From Candidatus Contendibacter sp. (lineage in GTDB: Bacteria > Pseudomonadota > Gammaproteobacteria > Competibacterales > Competibacteraceae), in contig JARSSO010000027.1 of NCBI GenBank assembly GCA_029624765.1, forward strand, positions 1-64,000: DNA of 64,000 nt, read 5' to 3'. The position numbers and the translations under genes were made by a program. This document shows positions 36,321-43,962 of the stretch, in pieces. Positions within the stretch are counted from its first letter, which is position 1. Each line of letters begins with the position of its first letter. The notes under the pieces were generated by a model. The model was not told the origin of the DNA. It saw nothing but the letters and a program-made list of their open reading frames with translations, and searched no databases.

Positions 36321-38450
36321 ATGGCTGACGTTTTCACCCGTATTTTGCGAATTGACCTGCCCGACGCGCTGCAATGCGACGAATCCGGCAAGAATCCGCC
36401 CTTTACGATCCGCTTCGTCACCGACGGAACGGTGCCATTTCCCCAAGTAATCCTGCACGCGCCGGACGGACCGTGCCTGATCAAGGGCGACGCGATCCAG
36501 GCCAGCGCCGGCGGCGGCGGCGAATACACCTACACCGCCAGCGTTCCGGCCGGGCTGCTGTGGCCCAACACCATCAACGTGCAGGTGGAGGGCTGCCGCA
36601 AGGCCGATATTCGGCAATCCGGCGGCGGCGACTGGATCAAGGAATTCCGTCCGTTGCGGATCGCGCCGAACGCCAAGCTCAAGCCGGTCATCCGGGTCGC
36701 GACCGGGCCGGGCGATGCACCGGTCAAGCTGTATTTCGGCATCCACAAGCACATGCACCAGCCCTACTACAACGCCACCGACCAGCTGTACTGGGACGGC
36801 GAGAAGGATTCGATCTTCGGGGCGCGCGGCGGTCCCTACACCCATTTCATCCCGACCGCCGTGCGCCAGTACGCCAGCGGTGGCCTGCCCCACGCCGGGT
36901 TGTCGACGAGTTGGAGCGGCTCGCTGATCGAGCAACTGGACCGCTGCGCCGCCGACGGGCTGTGCGGCGGGCGCTTCGGCGGCTGGAACCACGAACTGCG
37001 CGCCGTCGCCCAGGAAAAGACGGTTCTAGGCCATCCCCGTGTCGATTTCGTGGCCTTCGGCTTCTTCCATCCGCTGATGGCGCTGACCCCGGCCCGCAAC
37101 ATCGTCAAGCAGGTGGAATGGCATCGCGGCATCATCCGCGCCGCCTTCGGCGTCGAGGCGTCCAGCGTGATGTTTCCACCGGAGACCGCTTTCCACGTCC
37201 GCATGATTCCGGCGCTGAACCAGGCCAGGGTCAAGGCGGTGATCTACGATTCCATCCACCGTTTTCGGGCGTGCAAGGATTATCCCTACGCCGGCATCAA
37301 CGAGGGGATGCTGCCGCCCAATCCCGCCGAGCAGGTCAACCCGCCGGTCAACGACTGGCTGCAACTGCGCAACATCTGGGCGGGGTCCAGGATTTCGCCG
37401 AGCCTGCTGCGGCCGGAGTACGTCCAATACGAAGACCCGGACGGGAAAATTCACCAGATCATCGCGGTGCCGGCGGAGCGCTACATCGGCAACGAGGATG
37501 CGCGGGGCGGGTTCGGCGCGCTGCAATACCCCGACGTGCTGGGGCAGGTCTACAACCAGATTGTCGATACCGGCACTTTCGATCCGAAGCATCCGCCATT
37601 CTTCCTGCTGCACTCCGACGGCGACAATCACGGCGGCGGCGCGGATAGCTACTACAACCACAACACCGGGCAATTGGTGCAGTGGTTGCAGGGCGATCCG
37701 CGCTTCGAGCTGACCACGGTTCACGATTATCTGGACCGTTTTCCGCCCGATCCCGCCCAAGCCGCGCACATCGAGCCCGGCTCCTGGAGCGGCGCGGACA
37801 ACGGCGATCCGCAGTTCATGAAGTGGTTCAGCCGTTACGACCAGCCCTACTCGCCCGACCTGAATTCCTGGGCGGTGCTGACGGCGTTCCAGAACATGGT
37901 CCACGCGCTGGAGGACGCCCTGCCCGGCAAGCCGTGGCTGGACGACATCAGCCGGCTGATGCTGACCGCCGAGACCAGTTGCTACTGGTACTGGACCGGC
38001 CAGCACATCTGGGACCAGCAGGTGACCAATGCCGCCAACGCCGGTTACGGGATGGTCAAAAGCGAGGTGGACGCGCTGTTGTCCGCCGGCAAGGACCGCA
38101 CCGGCCCGACCATTTTCGCGCCGTGGGTCACGCCGGAAAATCCGGGCGGCAAACGCTGGGGGCAGGGCTGCCTGCTCGACGCGCCGCGCGAGGGCACGGT
38201 GCATACCTTCGTCCACGACATCGCCGGCCTGAAACGGGTGACGCTGGTACTACGCGCCGCCACGGGTGAAACTCGCCTGGCGATGACCGACAACGGCCCG
38301 TATCCGTCGCAGACCGGCGCGGCCATCGTCGCGCATTACTACACCGCCAAGCTGCCGGTCGGCGCCGGCGACGTGCGCTATTACATCGAGGCCGAGGACG
38401 GCAAGGGCAACGTCTCGCGCGGGGCGCTGGAGCGGGTGTATTTGGCGTAA
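36321..38450 (+). CDS. Glycoside hydrolase family 57-like protein
   Basis: A 709-residue cytoplasmic protein of the GH57 type (alpha-glucan amylases, glucanotransferases and branching enzymes). The visible pieces are an N-terminal beta domain (1-130), IHKHMHQPYYN near 140 (the GH57 His-x-His-Gln-Pro opening), RFGGWNHELRAV, VMFPPETAFHVRM with the likely catalytic Glu, and LLHSDGDNHGGG with the likely Asp. A C-terminal beta domain closes the protein. The ATG at 36321 follows GAGG and gives MADVFTRILRIDLPD; upstream codons show no match. The exact glucan reaction cannot be decided. It diverges from pyk, consistent with glycogen turnover. No signal peptide is present. Confidence 0.75.
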   Translation: MADVFTRILRIDLPDALQCDESGKNPPFTIRFVTDGTVPFPQVILHAPDGPCLIKGDAIQASAGGGGEYTYTASVPAGLLWPNTINVQVEGCRKADIRQSGGGDWIKEFRPLRIAPNAKLKPVIRVATGPGDAPVKLYFGIHKHMHQPYYNATDQLYWDGEKDSIFGARGGPYTHFIPTAVRQYASGGLPHAGLSTSWSGSLIEQLDRCAADGLCGGRFGGWNHELRAVAQEKTVLGHPRVDFVAFGFFHPLMALTPARNIVKQVEWHRGIIRAAFGVEASSVMFPPETAFHVRMIPALNQARVKAVIYDSIHRFRACKDYPYAGINEGMLPPNPAEQVNPPVNDWLQLRNIWAGSRISPSLLRPEYVQYEDPDGKIHQIIAVPAERYIGNEDARGGFGALQYPDVLGQVYNQIVDTGTFDPKHPPFFLLHSDGDNHGGGADSYYNHNTGQLVQWLQGDPRFELTTVHDYLDRFPPDPAQAAHIEPGSWSGADNGDPQFMKWFSRYDQPYSPDLNSWAVLTAFQNMVHALEDALPGKPWLDDISRLMLTAETSCYWYWTGQHIWDQQVTNAANAGYGMVKSEVDALLSAGKDRTGPTIFAPWVTPENPGGKRWGQGCLLDAPREGTVHTFVHDIAGLKRVTLVLRAATGETRLAMTDNGPYPSQTGAAIVAHYYTAKLPVGAGDVRYYIEAEDGKGNVSRGALERVYLA

Positions 38451-38526
38451 ACCTTAATATGGTCGGAATCCGGGGAGACCCGGATTCCACAGCAGTAGTC
38501 CTGTAGTAAAGTTGATCGACGGGCTC

Positions 38527-39219
38527 TCATTTCTCGATCCAGACGCGCGCGACGAAGAAAGCGCCCTGAACCTCGGATACGCTCAGCGTCCGCCGGTTGG
38601 GATTGTCTGGCCAGGGATCGCGCACCGTCAACTCGCTCAGCGCAACGTGGCCGTCGCGAAGTCTTGAGTATCTGACGGCGGTCAGAACAGTCGCATGCCC
38701 CAACGCGCCGACGATGAGCGGGTTGCCCCGGTCGAGCTCGGCGACGATGCGCCTGGCCCCGTCGTTGAAGAACATGGCCGTCGTCATATCGACCGCCGCT
38801 TCGGCAGCGCTCTCCAGCCGCGGCTTGCTAGTGCGTACACTGAGGGCAGCATCTGGAAGCTGCTCGGCGCTGGCGCGGAAACGGAAGCCGTATTGATCGA
38901 TCCAGTCGCCCCTGACGGCTTGGATGATCTGGGCCGTGTTTGCCGGTGCGCACACCTCCTTTCCAAAAATTTTCCGGACTGCCGCCTCCTGGGCCATCTC
39001 GCGACCCTGCAAGGAGAACACCGCCTGGATGCACGCCGCCCAGCACCATTGCGGACAGCGTTGCCGAACGGTCGGTACGTTGCCGATCACGAGGCCGGTC
39101 TCACACACCGGCGCTCCCTGAGCATCAGCGCTCGTGCAGCGCGTCGCGGCGGACGCCTGTCCCGGGAGCACTGCTGCGAGAGCAGGAAGAGCCCACAGGA
39201 TCTGTCTGCGTGTCATCAT
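38527..39219 (-). CDS. Exported papain-like cysteine protease (C39_2/AvrRpt2-like)
   Basis: A 230-residue protein with a twin-arginine-like signal (MMTRRQILWALPALAAVLPGQASA). The mature part contains QRCPQWCWAACIQAVFSL, the Q...CWAA active-site block of papain-like proteases (catalytic Cys59), then GALGHATVLTAVRY with the catalytic His and VRDPWPDNP with the Asn/Asp position. I chose the ATG at 39219 because GGAG stands 8-11 nt upstream; a GTG at 39228 is also open. The gene sits in an accessory patch downstream (same strand) of the NADAR genes. It may be an exported effector or bacteriocin-processing-like protease. The fold is fairly secure, the target unknown. Confidence 0.75.
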   Translation of the reverse strand: MMTRRQILWALPALAAVLPGQASAATRCTSADAQGAPVCETGLVIGNVPTVRQRCPQWCWAACIQAVFSLQGREMAQEAAVRKIFGKEVCAPANTAQIIQAVRGDWIDQYGFRFRASAEQLPDAALSVRTSKPRLESAAEAAVDMTTAMFFNDGARRIVAELDRGNPLIVGALGHATVLTAVRYSRLRDGHVALSELTVRDPWPDNPNRRTLSVSEVQGAFFVARVWIEK

Positions 39220-39244
39220 TATGAACACTCCGATTGCGATTGGT

Positions 39245-39895
39245 CTATGCGCTCGCGGGCTCGGAAGCGCGCTCCCTGAGCCTGCGGCGGATGCGCATCC
39301 AAATCTGCGCCATGATCACGCCGGGAATCGACCGGCTGTCGCGCCTGACGATGTGCACGAGCGGGCGCTCTCCTGTGGTGAGCAGCGCCGAGCGGGCCTC
39401 GGCGTTCTGCATGAACTTCGCCCGGCATGCCCGCTCCATCAGTTGCCAGTGGTCATAGGTTCCGACGGTGATCTCCGCGCCCCCGTAGGCGATGATCCTG
39501 CCGTATCCTTGACGGCTTCCCTCGGAGCGCGCGCGCGGGCCTTCGCAGTCGGCAATCCGCAGCCGATCCGCATCGAGCGGGTACTTCAGCCCTTGCCAGA
39601 ACGACTCCACGGATCGATAGCGGCGACCGTCGAGCTCGAAGGGCGTGCTCGCCAGATTGCTGATCGTGCGCGCGACCGGATCGGCGCTGTTGCTGACCAC
39701 GTTGATGGGCTCGCGACAGGCCTCGATCCGCTCGCCGAGGTCGTGCAACTCCAGCGGCTGCCACTCGGACTCCTGGTCCGGGCGGGCCAGCAGCACGTGG
39801 CCAACGTGCGCCGCCTTCCAGCGGGCAAGATGGGTGGCCTCGTCCTCCGTCTGCGGGATCAAGACAATGAGCGCGTCTTTCAAGATGACTTTCAT
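39245..39895 (-). CDS. NADAR-domain protein (YbiA-like)
   Basis: A 216-residue protein whose middle and end match NADAR domains: FELDGRRYRSVESFWQGLKYP (near residue 90), ACRAKFMQNAEARSALLTTGERPLVHIV, and RSIPGVIMAQIWMRIRRRL. NADAR proteins are N-glycosidases that act on ADP-ribose derivatives; some reverse DNA or RNA ADP-ribosylation and act as antitoxins or phage-linked factors. The ATG at 39895 overlaps the terminal stop of a broken second NADAR gene as ATGA, so they were once coupled. No DarT-like ADP-ribosyltransferase is visible nearby. It lies 25 nt upstream of the papain-like protease gene on the same strand. Confidence 0.75.
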   Translation of the reverse strand: MKVILKDALIVLIPQTEDEATHLARWKAAHVGHVLLARPDQESEWQPLELHDLGERIEACREPINVVSNSADPVARTISNLASTPFELDGRRYRSVESFWQGLKYPLDADRLRIADCEGPRARSEGSRQGYGRIIAYGGAEITVGTYDHWQLMERACRAKFMQNAEARSALLTTGERPLVHIVRRDSRSIPGVIMAQIWMRIRRRLRERASEPASA

Positions 39896-40224
39896 GCATA
39901 CCTCGAAGCCGGATTGGGTACGCAGTTACCTCTCAATTGCTCGCGAACCTCCATCAGCACGCGGCCGGCTCAGTCGTGGCCGAATTCATCGGGCCCGATG
40001 CTCCAGAACGGCTCATGCGGATTGTCCTCGATCAGCTCCGCATTGCCGGTCGCCAGCAGCAGGGTCGCCAAGTCCGCATTCTGCGCGTACTTCGCCGCAT
40101 CGGCACGCCGCATGATGTCGAACTTGACCTCATGCCAGTCGCCCCGCGGCAAGGCGCCGTTCTTCTTGAACCACGAGCCACACGAATAGCGCCGCGGTGC
40201 CTGCGGCGCTCGGTGTGTGCTCGA
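39892..40224 (-). pseudogene. Broken second NADAR-family gene
   Basis: Only the C-terminal part of a NADAR protein remains: YSCGSWFKKNG, GDWHEVKFDIMRRADAAKYAQN, LATLLLATGNAELIEDNPHEPFWSIG. An in-frame TGA at 39970-39972 interrupts it where relatives have GHNW/GHDW, and the frame then continues AGRVLMEVREQLRG to a natural stop at 39892-39894. That stop overlaps the start of the intact NADAR gene as ATGA. Upstream, an in-frame TGA at 40225-40227 closes the frame, so the N-terminal half is gone. A TGG-to-TGA change explains the internal stop. The gene is therefore both truncated and interrupted. Confidence 0.7.
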
Positions 40225-40307
40225 TCATGGGAAAGGTCTCCCGTGGCGCGCAGCGGCCCCCAAGGACGCCAAAAAGGCGATGCGAGTCGGCACCGCGACC
40301 ATGGCAT

Positions 40308-40724
40308 TCAGCTCCTCCGCATTTTCTCCTCGATCCAGCCGGCCAGCCCCAGAAACCCGCCGAGCGCTAAGATGCCTAAGGCTTTGAAGCGCGCCGCAGC
40401 CTCAAGGGCCGGGAGACCGAGGGATAGCAGCGGGATCAGCGCAAGAGGCAATCCAATGATCAGTGCGAGGCCTTGCGCGATGCGGTCGGGACTGCCGTCT
40501 TCACGAACCAGCCGGTCCCAGAACAGCATACCGAAGAAGGCTGTGCCGACAGGGAAGCCGAGCGCACCCGTGGCAGCGCCGACCGCCTCTCCAAGCCTGG
40601 CGCCGCTGGCGCCCACGAGCCAACCCAACACCCCGAAGGTGACCGTGAAGTAGACCGCCGCAGCGATCACGGTTCCAGCGATGCATACGACAAGCATGAA
40701 TACGGTGGTGACGATATTTTTCAT
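40308..40724 (-). CDS. Small integral membrane protein (138 aa)
   Basis: I recognise no family. The protein has about four hydrophobic helices: TVFMLVVCIAGTVIAAAVYF, TGALGFPVGTAFFGMLFW, ALIIGLPLALIPLLSLGLP and LGILALGGFLGLAGWI, with glycine-rich turns between the first two. It should sit in the inner membrane. The ATG at 40724 is preceded by CAGGGG. It lies upstream of the NADAR remnant on the same strand and may have been its operon leader. It might be a small effector or immunity protein of this accessory patch, but there is no direct sign. Confidence 0.55.
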   Translation of the reverse strand: MKNIVTTVFMLVVCIAGTVIAAAVYFTVTFGVLGWLVGASGARLGEAVGAATGALGFPVGTAFFGMLFWDRLVREDGSPDRIAQGLALIIGLPLALIPLLSLGLPALEAAARFKALGILALGGFLGLAGWIEEKMRRS

Positions 40725-40963
40725 GGCTATGCCCCTGCCACTTTTCTCCTAGCCCATCGAGGTGATAGGAGGTGATAGGAGAGATGATAGGAAATCGCTT
40801 TTTCAAGGTTTTTTGGATAGCAGAGGTTATTAATGCTGTCAAGGCCATTTTTGTACCGATGTCATGGGAGTTGAAGACAAGAAGCACCACGGTGCTGCAC
40901 CGTGGTGCTCGCCACGATGGGGAGCTCGGTGCAAATTCAGCAATTCCCGGTCTCTTTGATTTA
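40725..40963. other. AT-rich intergenic region with direct repeat and strong hairpin
   Basis: No gene is supported here. Near 40758-40792 the motif aggtgatagg occurs twice in tandem, followed by a diverged third copy. At 40883-40909 agcaccacggtg-ctg-caccgtggtgct forms a perfect 12-bp stem with a 3-nt loop. Plus-strand codons stay open from 40772 to 41005 but show no protein features. Composition suggests acquired or decayed DNA. Confidence 0.5.
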
Positions 40964-41115
40964 GGTTCTTCGAGAGTTCTTGTAGAGTCAGCTAGGCCGG
41001 GCTAAAACACCACTCCAAATTTATTGATTTAAAAATAGTAATGCCGACCTTCAGCCAGATTGACAGGCTGAACCCCGTCTAGAGGGGCCAATTCCACAAG
41101 AACCCTCGAAGAACC
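40964..41115. mobile_element. MITE-like element with 19-bp terminal inverted repeats
   Basis: ggttcttcgagagttcttg (40964-40982) and caagaaccctcgaagaacc (41097-41115) are inverted repeats with one mismatch, enclosing 114 nt without a gene; similarity extends a few bases inward. The size and structure fit a miniature inverted-repeat element or an insertion-sequence remnant. I see no clear target-site duplication. Confidence 0.55.
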
Positions 41116-41290
41116 GATATGGCTCTTAGGAAGTGACGATGGTCGTTCGAGTTAAAGCTTGCAGCCGCCATTCATCGGTGCCAGCCTATCCCTCACCGGT
41201 AACAGCACATTTCACATTCGCGCCTCCGGCACGACGGCGGCAGCAACTCAACTCCAAATACCGCGCGCTATCCACCCAGAGGAAACCGCC

Positions 41291-42130
41291 ATGGCGACAG
41301 ATTACTACCTGGACAACATCGACCTGAAAAACGGCGCGAAACCGCTCACGGCGGTCTGCGTTCCCAACGGCTTCAAAGCCGGCGAGAAGGCCAACATCAT
41401 CCTCTTCCTGCACGGCACCGGCCAAACTTCGATTCGGGACTACTTCCAGCAACCCGATCACGATTTACGGACCAGTTTGGACAGTCCAAGTCCCGTCAAA
41501 CAGGTCATTTTGATCGCCCCCACCCTCTCGCAGAGCGCGCAGGGTGGCATTCTGGGTGGAGACGAAGCGGATACCATCCCCTCCAACGCCCTGCAATGGT
41601 ACTTGCCCCTGGTCTCGAAGGAATTGCAAAAGCAAAAACCCAACCCGCCGATTCCCGAATTCGATGATCCGAGCAAGGTCGACAAGATCGTTCTGGCGGC
41701 GCATTCCGGCGGCGGCAAGGTCATGCTCGCCCTGGCAAGAACCCGGGGAGCGGACAAATATGCTGACAAAATCGTGGAGTGCTGGGGGTTTGATTGCCTC
41801 TACGGTCAAGCCCACGGGGCGCTATCGACGCCGACACCCGCGCCGGACCCCAAAGCGCCCCAACCGCAATGGACCGCGTGGGAGAGCAAGCACAACGCAC
41901 ACCGGGAAATGCTCTGGGCCAACTGGTTGCGCGACAGCGGAGTCGTGTTTCACCTCTACTGCGCGTCGGGTCCCCGGGGAGGCGGCACCGCGACGCGCTC
42001 CACCAACCTCGACAAACTGGCGAAGCGGCGGAATTTGACCAAGGCTCATGTCGTCTTCGACGCCTCGGCCACGCACGACGGGATCATCAAACCCCGCTTC
42101 GAGGAGCGGCTGCAAGCTCTAAATTTGTAA
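41291..42130 (+). CDS. Alpha/beta-hydrolase-fold protein
   Basis: A 279-residue protein with the alpha/beta-hydrolase pattern. LFLHGTGQ (38-45) gives the oxyanion region, AAHSGGGKVML (136-146) the nucleophile elbow with Ser139, WGFDCLYG the likely Asp168, and DASATHDGIIK near 260 the likely His. There is no signal peptide. The ATG at 41291 follows AGAGGAAA. It is 80 nt upstream of the Tae4-type amidase gene and on the same strand, in a patch of cell-envelope-active and exported proteins. It could be a lipase/esterase effector or an accessory enzyme; sequence alone does not decide. Confidence 0.65.
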   Translation: MATDYYLDNIDLKNGAKPLTAVCVPNGFKAGEKANIILFLHGTGQTSIRDYFQQPDHDLRTSLDSPSPVKQVILIAPTLSQSAQGGILGGDEADTIPSNALQWYLPLVSKELQKQKPNPPIPEFDDPSKVDKIVLAAHSGGGKVMLALARTRGADKYADKIVECWGFDCLYGQAHGALSTPTPAPDPKAPQPQWTAWESKHNAHREMLWANWLRDSGVVFHLYCASGPRGGGTATRSTNLDKLAKRRNLTKAHVVFDASATHDGIIKPRFEERLQALNL

Positions 42131-42210
42131 TTTTATCGACACGAAATCAGGCCCTACTGTGTTGGCCCGAACCTTGCTAATATCACGCTCACACTCAAAA
42201 GGAGGAATCC

Positions 42211-42627
42211 ATGGCCAAGCGCACTCTGCCCAATTTTCTTTCACTTTGGTCGAGCTATCCCACCGAACAACATCCCTGCAATCAAGGCTGGGAAAATCAA
42301 TGCGCGATTCGCATGAGCGTCTGCCTCATCGGCGCCGGCTTCGATCTGACCAAGTACACCGAGCCCAAATGCAAGCACGGCCACGCGCGTGGCGCCGAGT
42401 CACTGGCCAATTATCTGTGGAACCAAGTGGGCCGTCCCAAAATTTCCAAAACGGCGGACGAAACTCGCGCCACGGTCGGCGGCAAGACCGGCCTGCTCTT
42501 TTTCAAAGACATCACCGGTTTTCGCGGCGGCCGCGGCGATCACTTCGATCTTTGGAACAATGGCCAAACCAAAACCGGCGAATACATCGATTTCTGCAAG
42601 CAAACCTGGTTTTGGGAGGTCAGTTAG
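42211..42627 (+). CDS. tae4: Type VI secretion amidase effector Tae4-like
   Basis: A 138-residue peptidoglycan amidase of the Tae4 type, which cuts the peptide stem of cell walls in rival bacteria. The active-site Cys31 lies in ENQCAIRMSVCL, matching the N-x-C-x-IRMS signature, and His111 in GGRGDHFDLWNN, matching the GH-x-x-LWN block. There is no signal peptide, as expected for a type VI effector. AAGGAGG precedes the ATG at 42211 strongly. The next gene starts 1 nt after the stop and encodes an exported small protein, the usual layout for Tae4 with its Tai4 immunity protein. No structural type VI genes lie in the window, so this is an orphan effector locus. Confidence 0.8.
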   Translation: MAKRTLPNFLSLWSSYPTEQHPCNQGWENQCAIRMSVCLIGAGFDLTKYTEPKCKHGHARGAESLANYLWNQVGRPKISKTADETRATVGGKTGLLFFKDITGFRGGRGDHFDLWNNGQTKTGEYIDFCKQTWFWEVS

Positions 42628-42628
42628 G

Positions 42629-43138
42629 ATGATCGAGAAACGGCGCCTGCTGTTTTCCCTGGCAATTCTTGCCTGCAACCCCGGTCACGCTGGAAAAGAA
42701 TTTCCCGAAGGGCGGCCGATATCTCCACCACCTTCGACTCAATCAAGCGCGCAAACCGCCGATGTCGGTAACTTCAAGCTGAGCCTGGCCGGCTGTCGCT
42801 TGACTTACGAAGGCGCCGGAAAAACCGGGGCGGTCGATTTCGATTTTCCGGCTCCCTGCCAGTTCAGCCGAAACGCGGCGGGCGCCGTGCGGGTGGTGCG
42901 TACCGGCAACAACCAAACTCTGCTGGTCGAAAGCTCGCGCCCGGCCGACCCGTCCACTCGCTTGACCGCCAGTGATTGCGCCACCTTCATTCGAGGCGTC
43001 ACCGTGACCCCCAAAGATATTCGCCTATCGGCGCAAACCCAAAAAGTCGCGCGCTGCTTGCCGGCGGAGTGGGACGAAAAGATGTTTCATATCTTCGCCG
43101 CAAACACCCAGCCCGCCGACGTCCCATCCAAAAAATAA
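42629..43138 (+). CDS. Exported small protein, likely immunity partner of the Tae4-type amidase
   Basis: A 169-residue protein with an N-terminal hydrophobic signal (RRLLFSLAILACNPGHAG). ILAC could be a lipobox, so it may be a lipoprotein; otherwise cleavage after GHA is possible. Four later cysteines (GCRLTYE, PAPCQF, SDCATF, RCLPAEW) suggest disulfides in the periplasm. The ATG at 42629 comes 1 nt after the amidase stop, giving tight coupling. Position and export make it the expected immunity protein that protects the producer against the amidase. I see no certain similarity to known Tai4 sequences, so the role is inferred from context. Confidence 0.6.
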   Translation: MIEKRRLLFSLAILACNPGHAGKEFPEGRPISPPPSTQSSAQTADVGNFKLSLAGCRLTYEGAGKTGAVDFDFPAPCQFSRNAAGAVRVVRTGNNQTLLVESSRPADPSTRLTASDCATFIRGVTVTPKDIRLSAQTQKVARCLPAEWDEKMFHIFAANTQPADVPSKK

Positions 43139-43233
43139 CGCCGAAAAAGCTCGCCCGACGAAACCGCCGACGTCATTCGGTTGGGGTGGCGGTGCGAGCG
43201 CATCGGCAAAGGCAAGCCTTTCGCGACCGAAGC

Positions 43234-43962
43234 TCATTCATTCTCTTTGGCCAACTCGGCCGCCAGTCGCTCCACTTCGGTAAACTCCCGATCCGCCGTC
43301 GGCAAGGCTGGCCGCTCCAGCAGCACGACGGGAATGCGCAGTTGCCGCGCCGCCGTCAGCTTGGCCTCGACCGCGCCGCCACCGCTATGCTTGGCCACCA
43401 GAACGTCGATCCGGTTTTCCCGCAGCAGAGTCAATTCCCGCTCCAGGGCAAAGGGTCCGGCGACGCACAACAGGGTCAGGCGCGACGAAGCCGGCGACTC
43501 CGCCGCCAGGCAGCGGACCAGCCAATGCTGCTCCGGCGGGATTTCCGCCGCGTGGCGCAAGGGTTCCAGGCCGATGGTGAAAAACGGTCGGTGAAACTCC
43601 CGCAGCGCCATCACGATTCCGGCCCAGTCGGCTACCAGGCGCCAATCGTCGCCGGGTTCCGGTCGCCACGGTGGGCGCCGGTAGGCCCAGAGCGGAATAC
43701 CGGCCAACCGAGCCGCCCGCGCCGCGTTCCCACTGATGCGCGCGGCGTGGGGATGCGTGGCGTCGATCAGCAGTTCGATGTCGTTCTCGCCCAGAAACGC
43801 CGCCAAACCTTCCGCGCCGCCGAACCCGCCCACCCGCGTCGAACAGGGCAGGTCCGACAACCGCCCTTTTCCCGCGATGCTGTACGTCACCCGATGAGCC
43901 GGCGCCAGCAGCCGCGCCAACCGCGCCGCCTCGCCGATGCCACCCAGAATCAGGATGCGCAT
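43234..43962 (-). CDS. cobK: Precorrin-6A/cobalt-precorrin-6A reductase
   Basis: CobK/CbiJ reduces precorrin-6A (or its cobalt form) in corrin-ring synthesis. The 242-residue protein begins [19 protein letters not shown], a nucleotide-binding opening, and carries DATHPHAARISGNA (the family block), LWAYRRPPW and VAKHSGGGAVEAKL near residue 205. The ATG at 43962 shares its first base with the cbiD stop (TAATG), so translation is coupled. It is the second gene of a minus-strand cbiD-cobK pair, next to cobB on the other strand. The neighbouring CbiD enzyme suggests the anaerobic (early cobalt) route, hence the cobalt-precorrin substrate. Confidence 0.9.
   Translation of the reverse strand: MRILILGGIGEAARLARLLAPAHRVTYSIAGKGRLSDLPCSTRVGGFGGAEGLAAFLGENDIELLIDATHPHAARISGNAARAARLAGIPLWAYRRPPWRPEPGDDWRLVADWAGIVMALREFHRPFFTIGLEPLRHAAEIPPEQHWLVRCLAAESPASSRLTLLCVAGPFALERELTLLRENRIDVLVAKHSGGGAVEAKLTAARQLRIPVVLLERPALPTADREFTEVERLAAELAKENE

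Noticed and set aside
40772..41005. Possible 77-residue gene
   Set aside because: No ribosome site, and it runs over the hairpin and into the MITE-like end.
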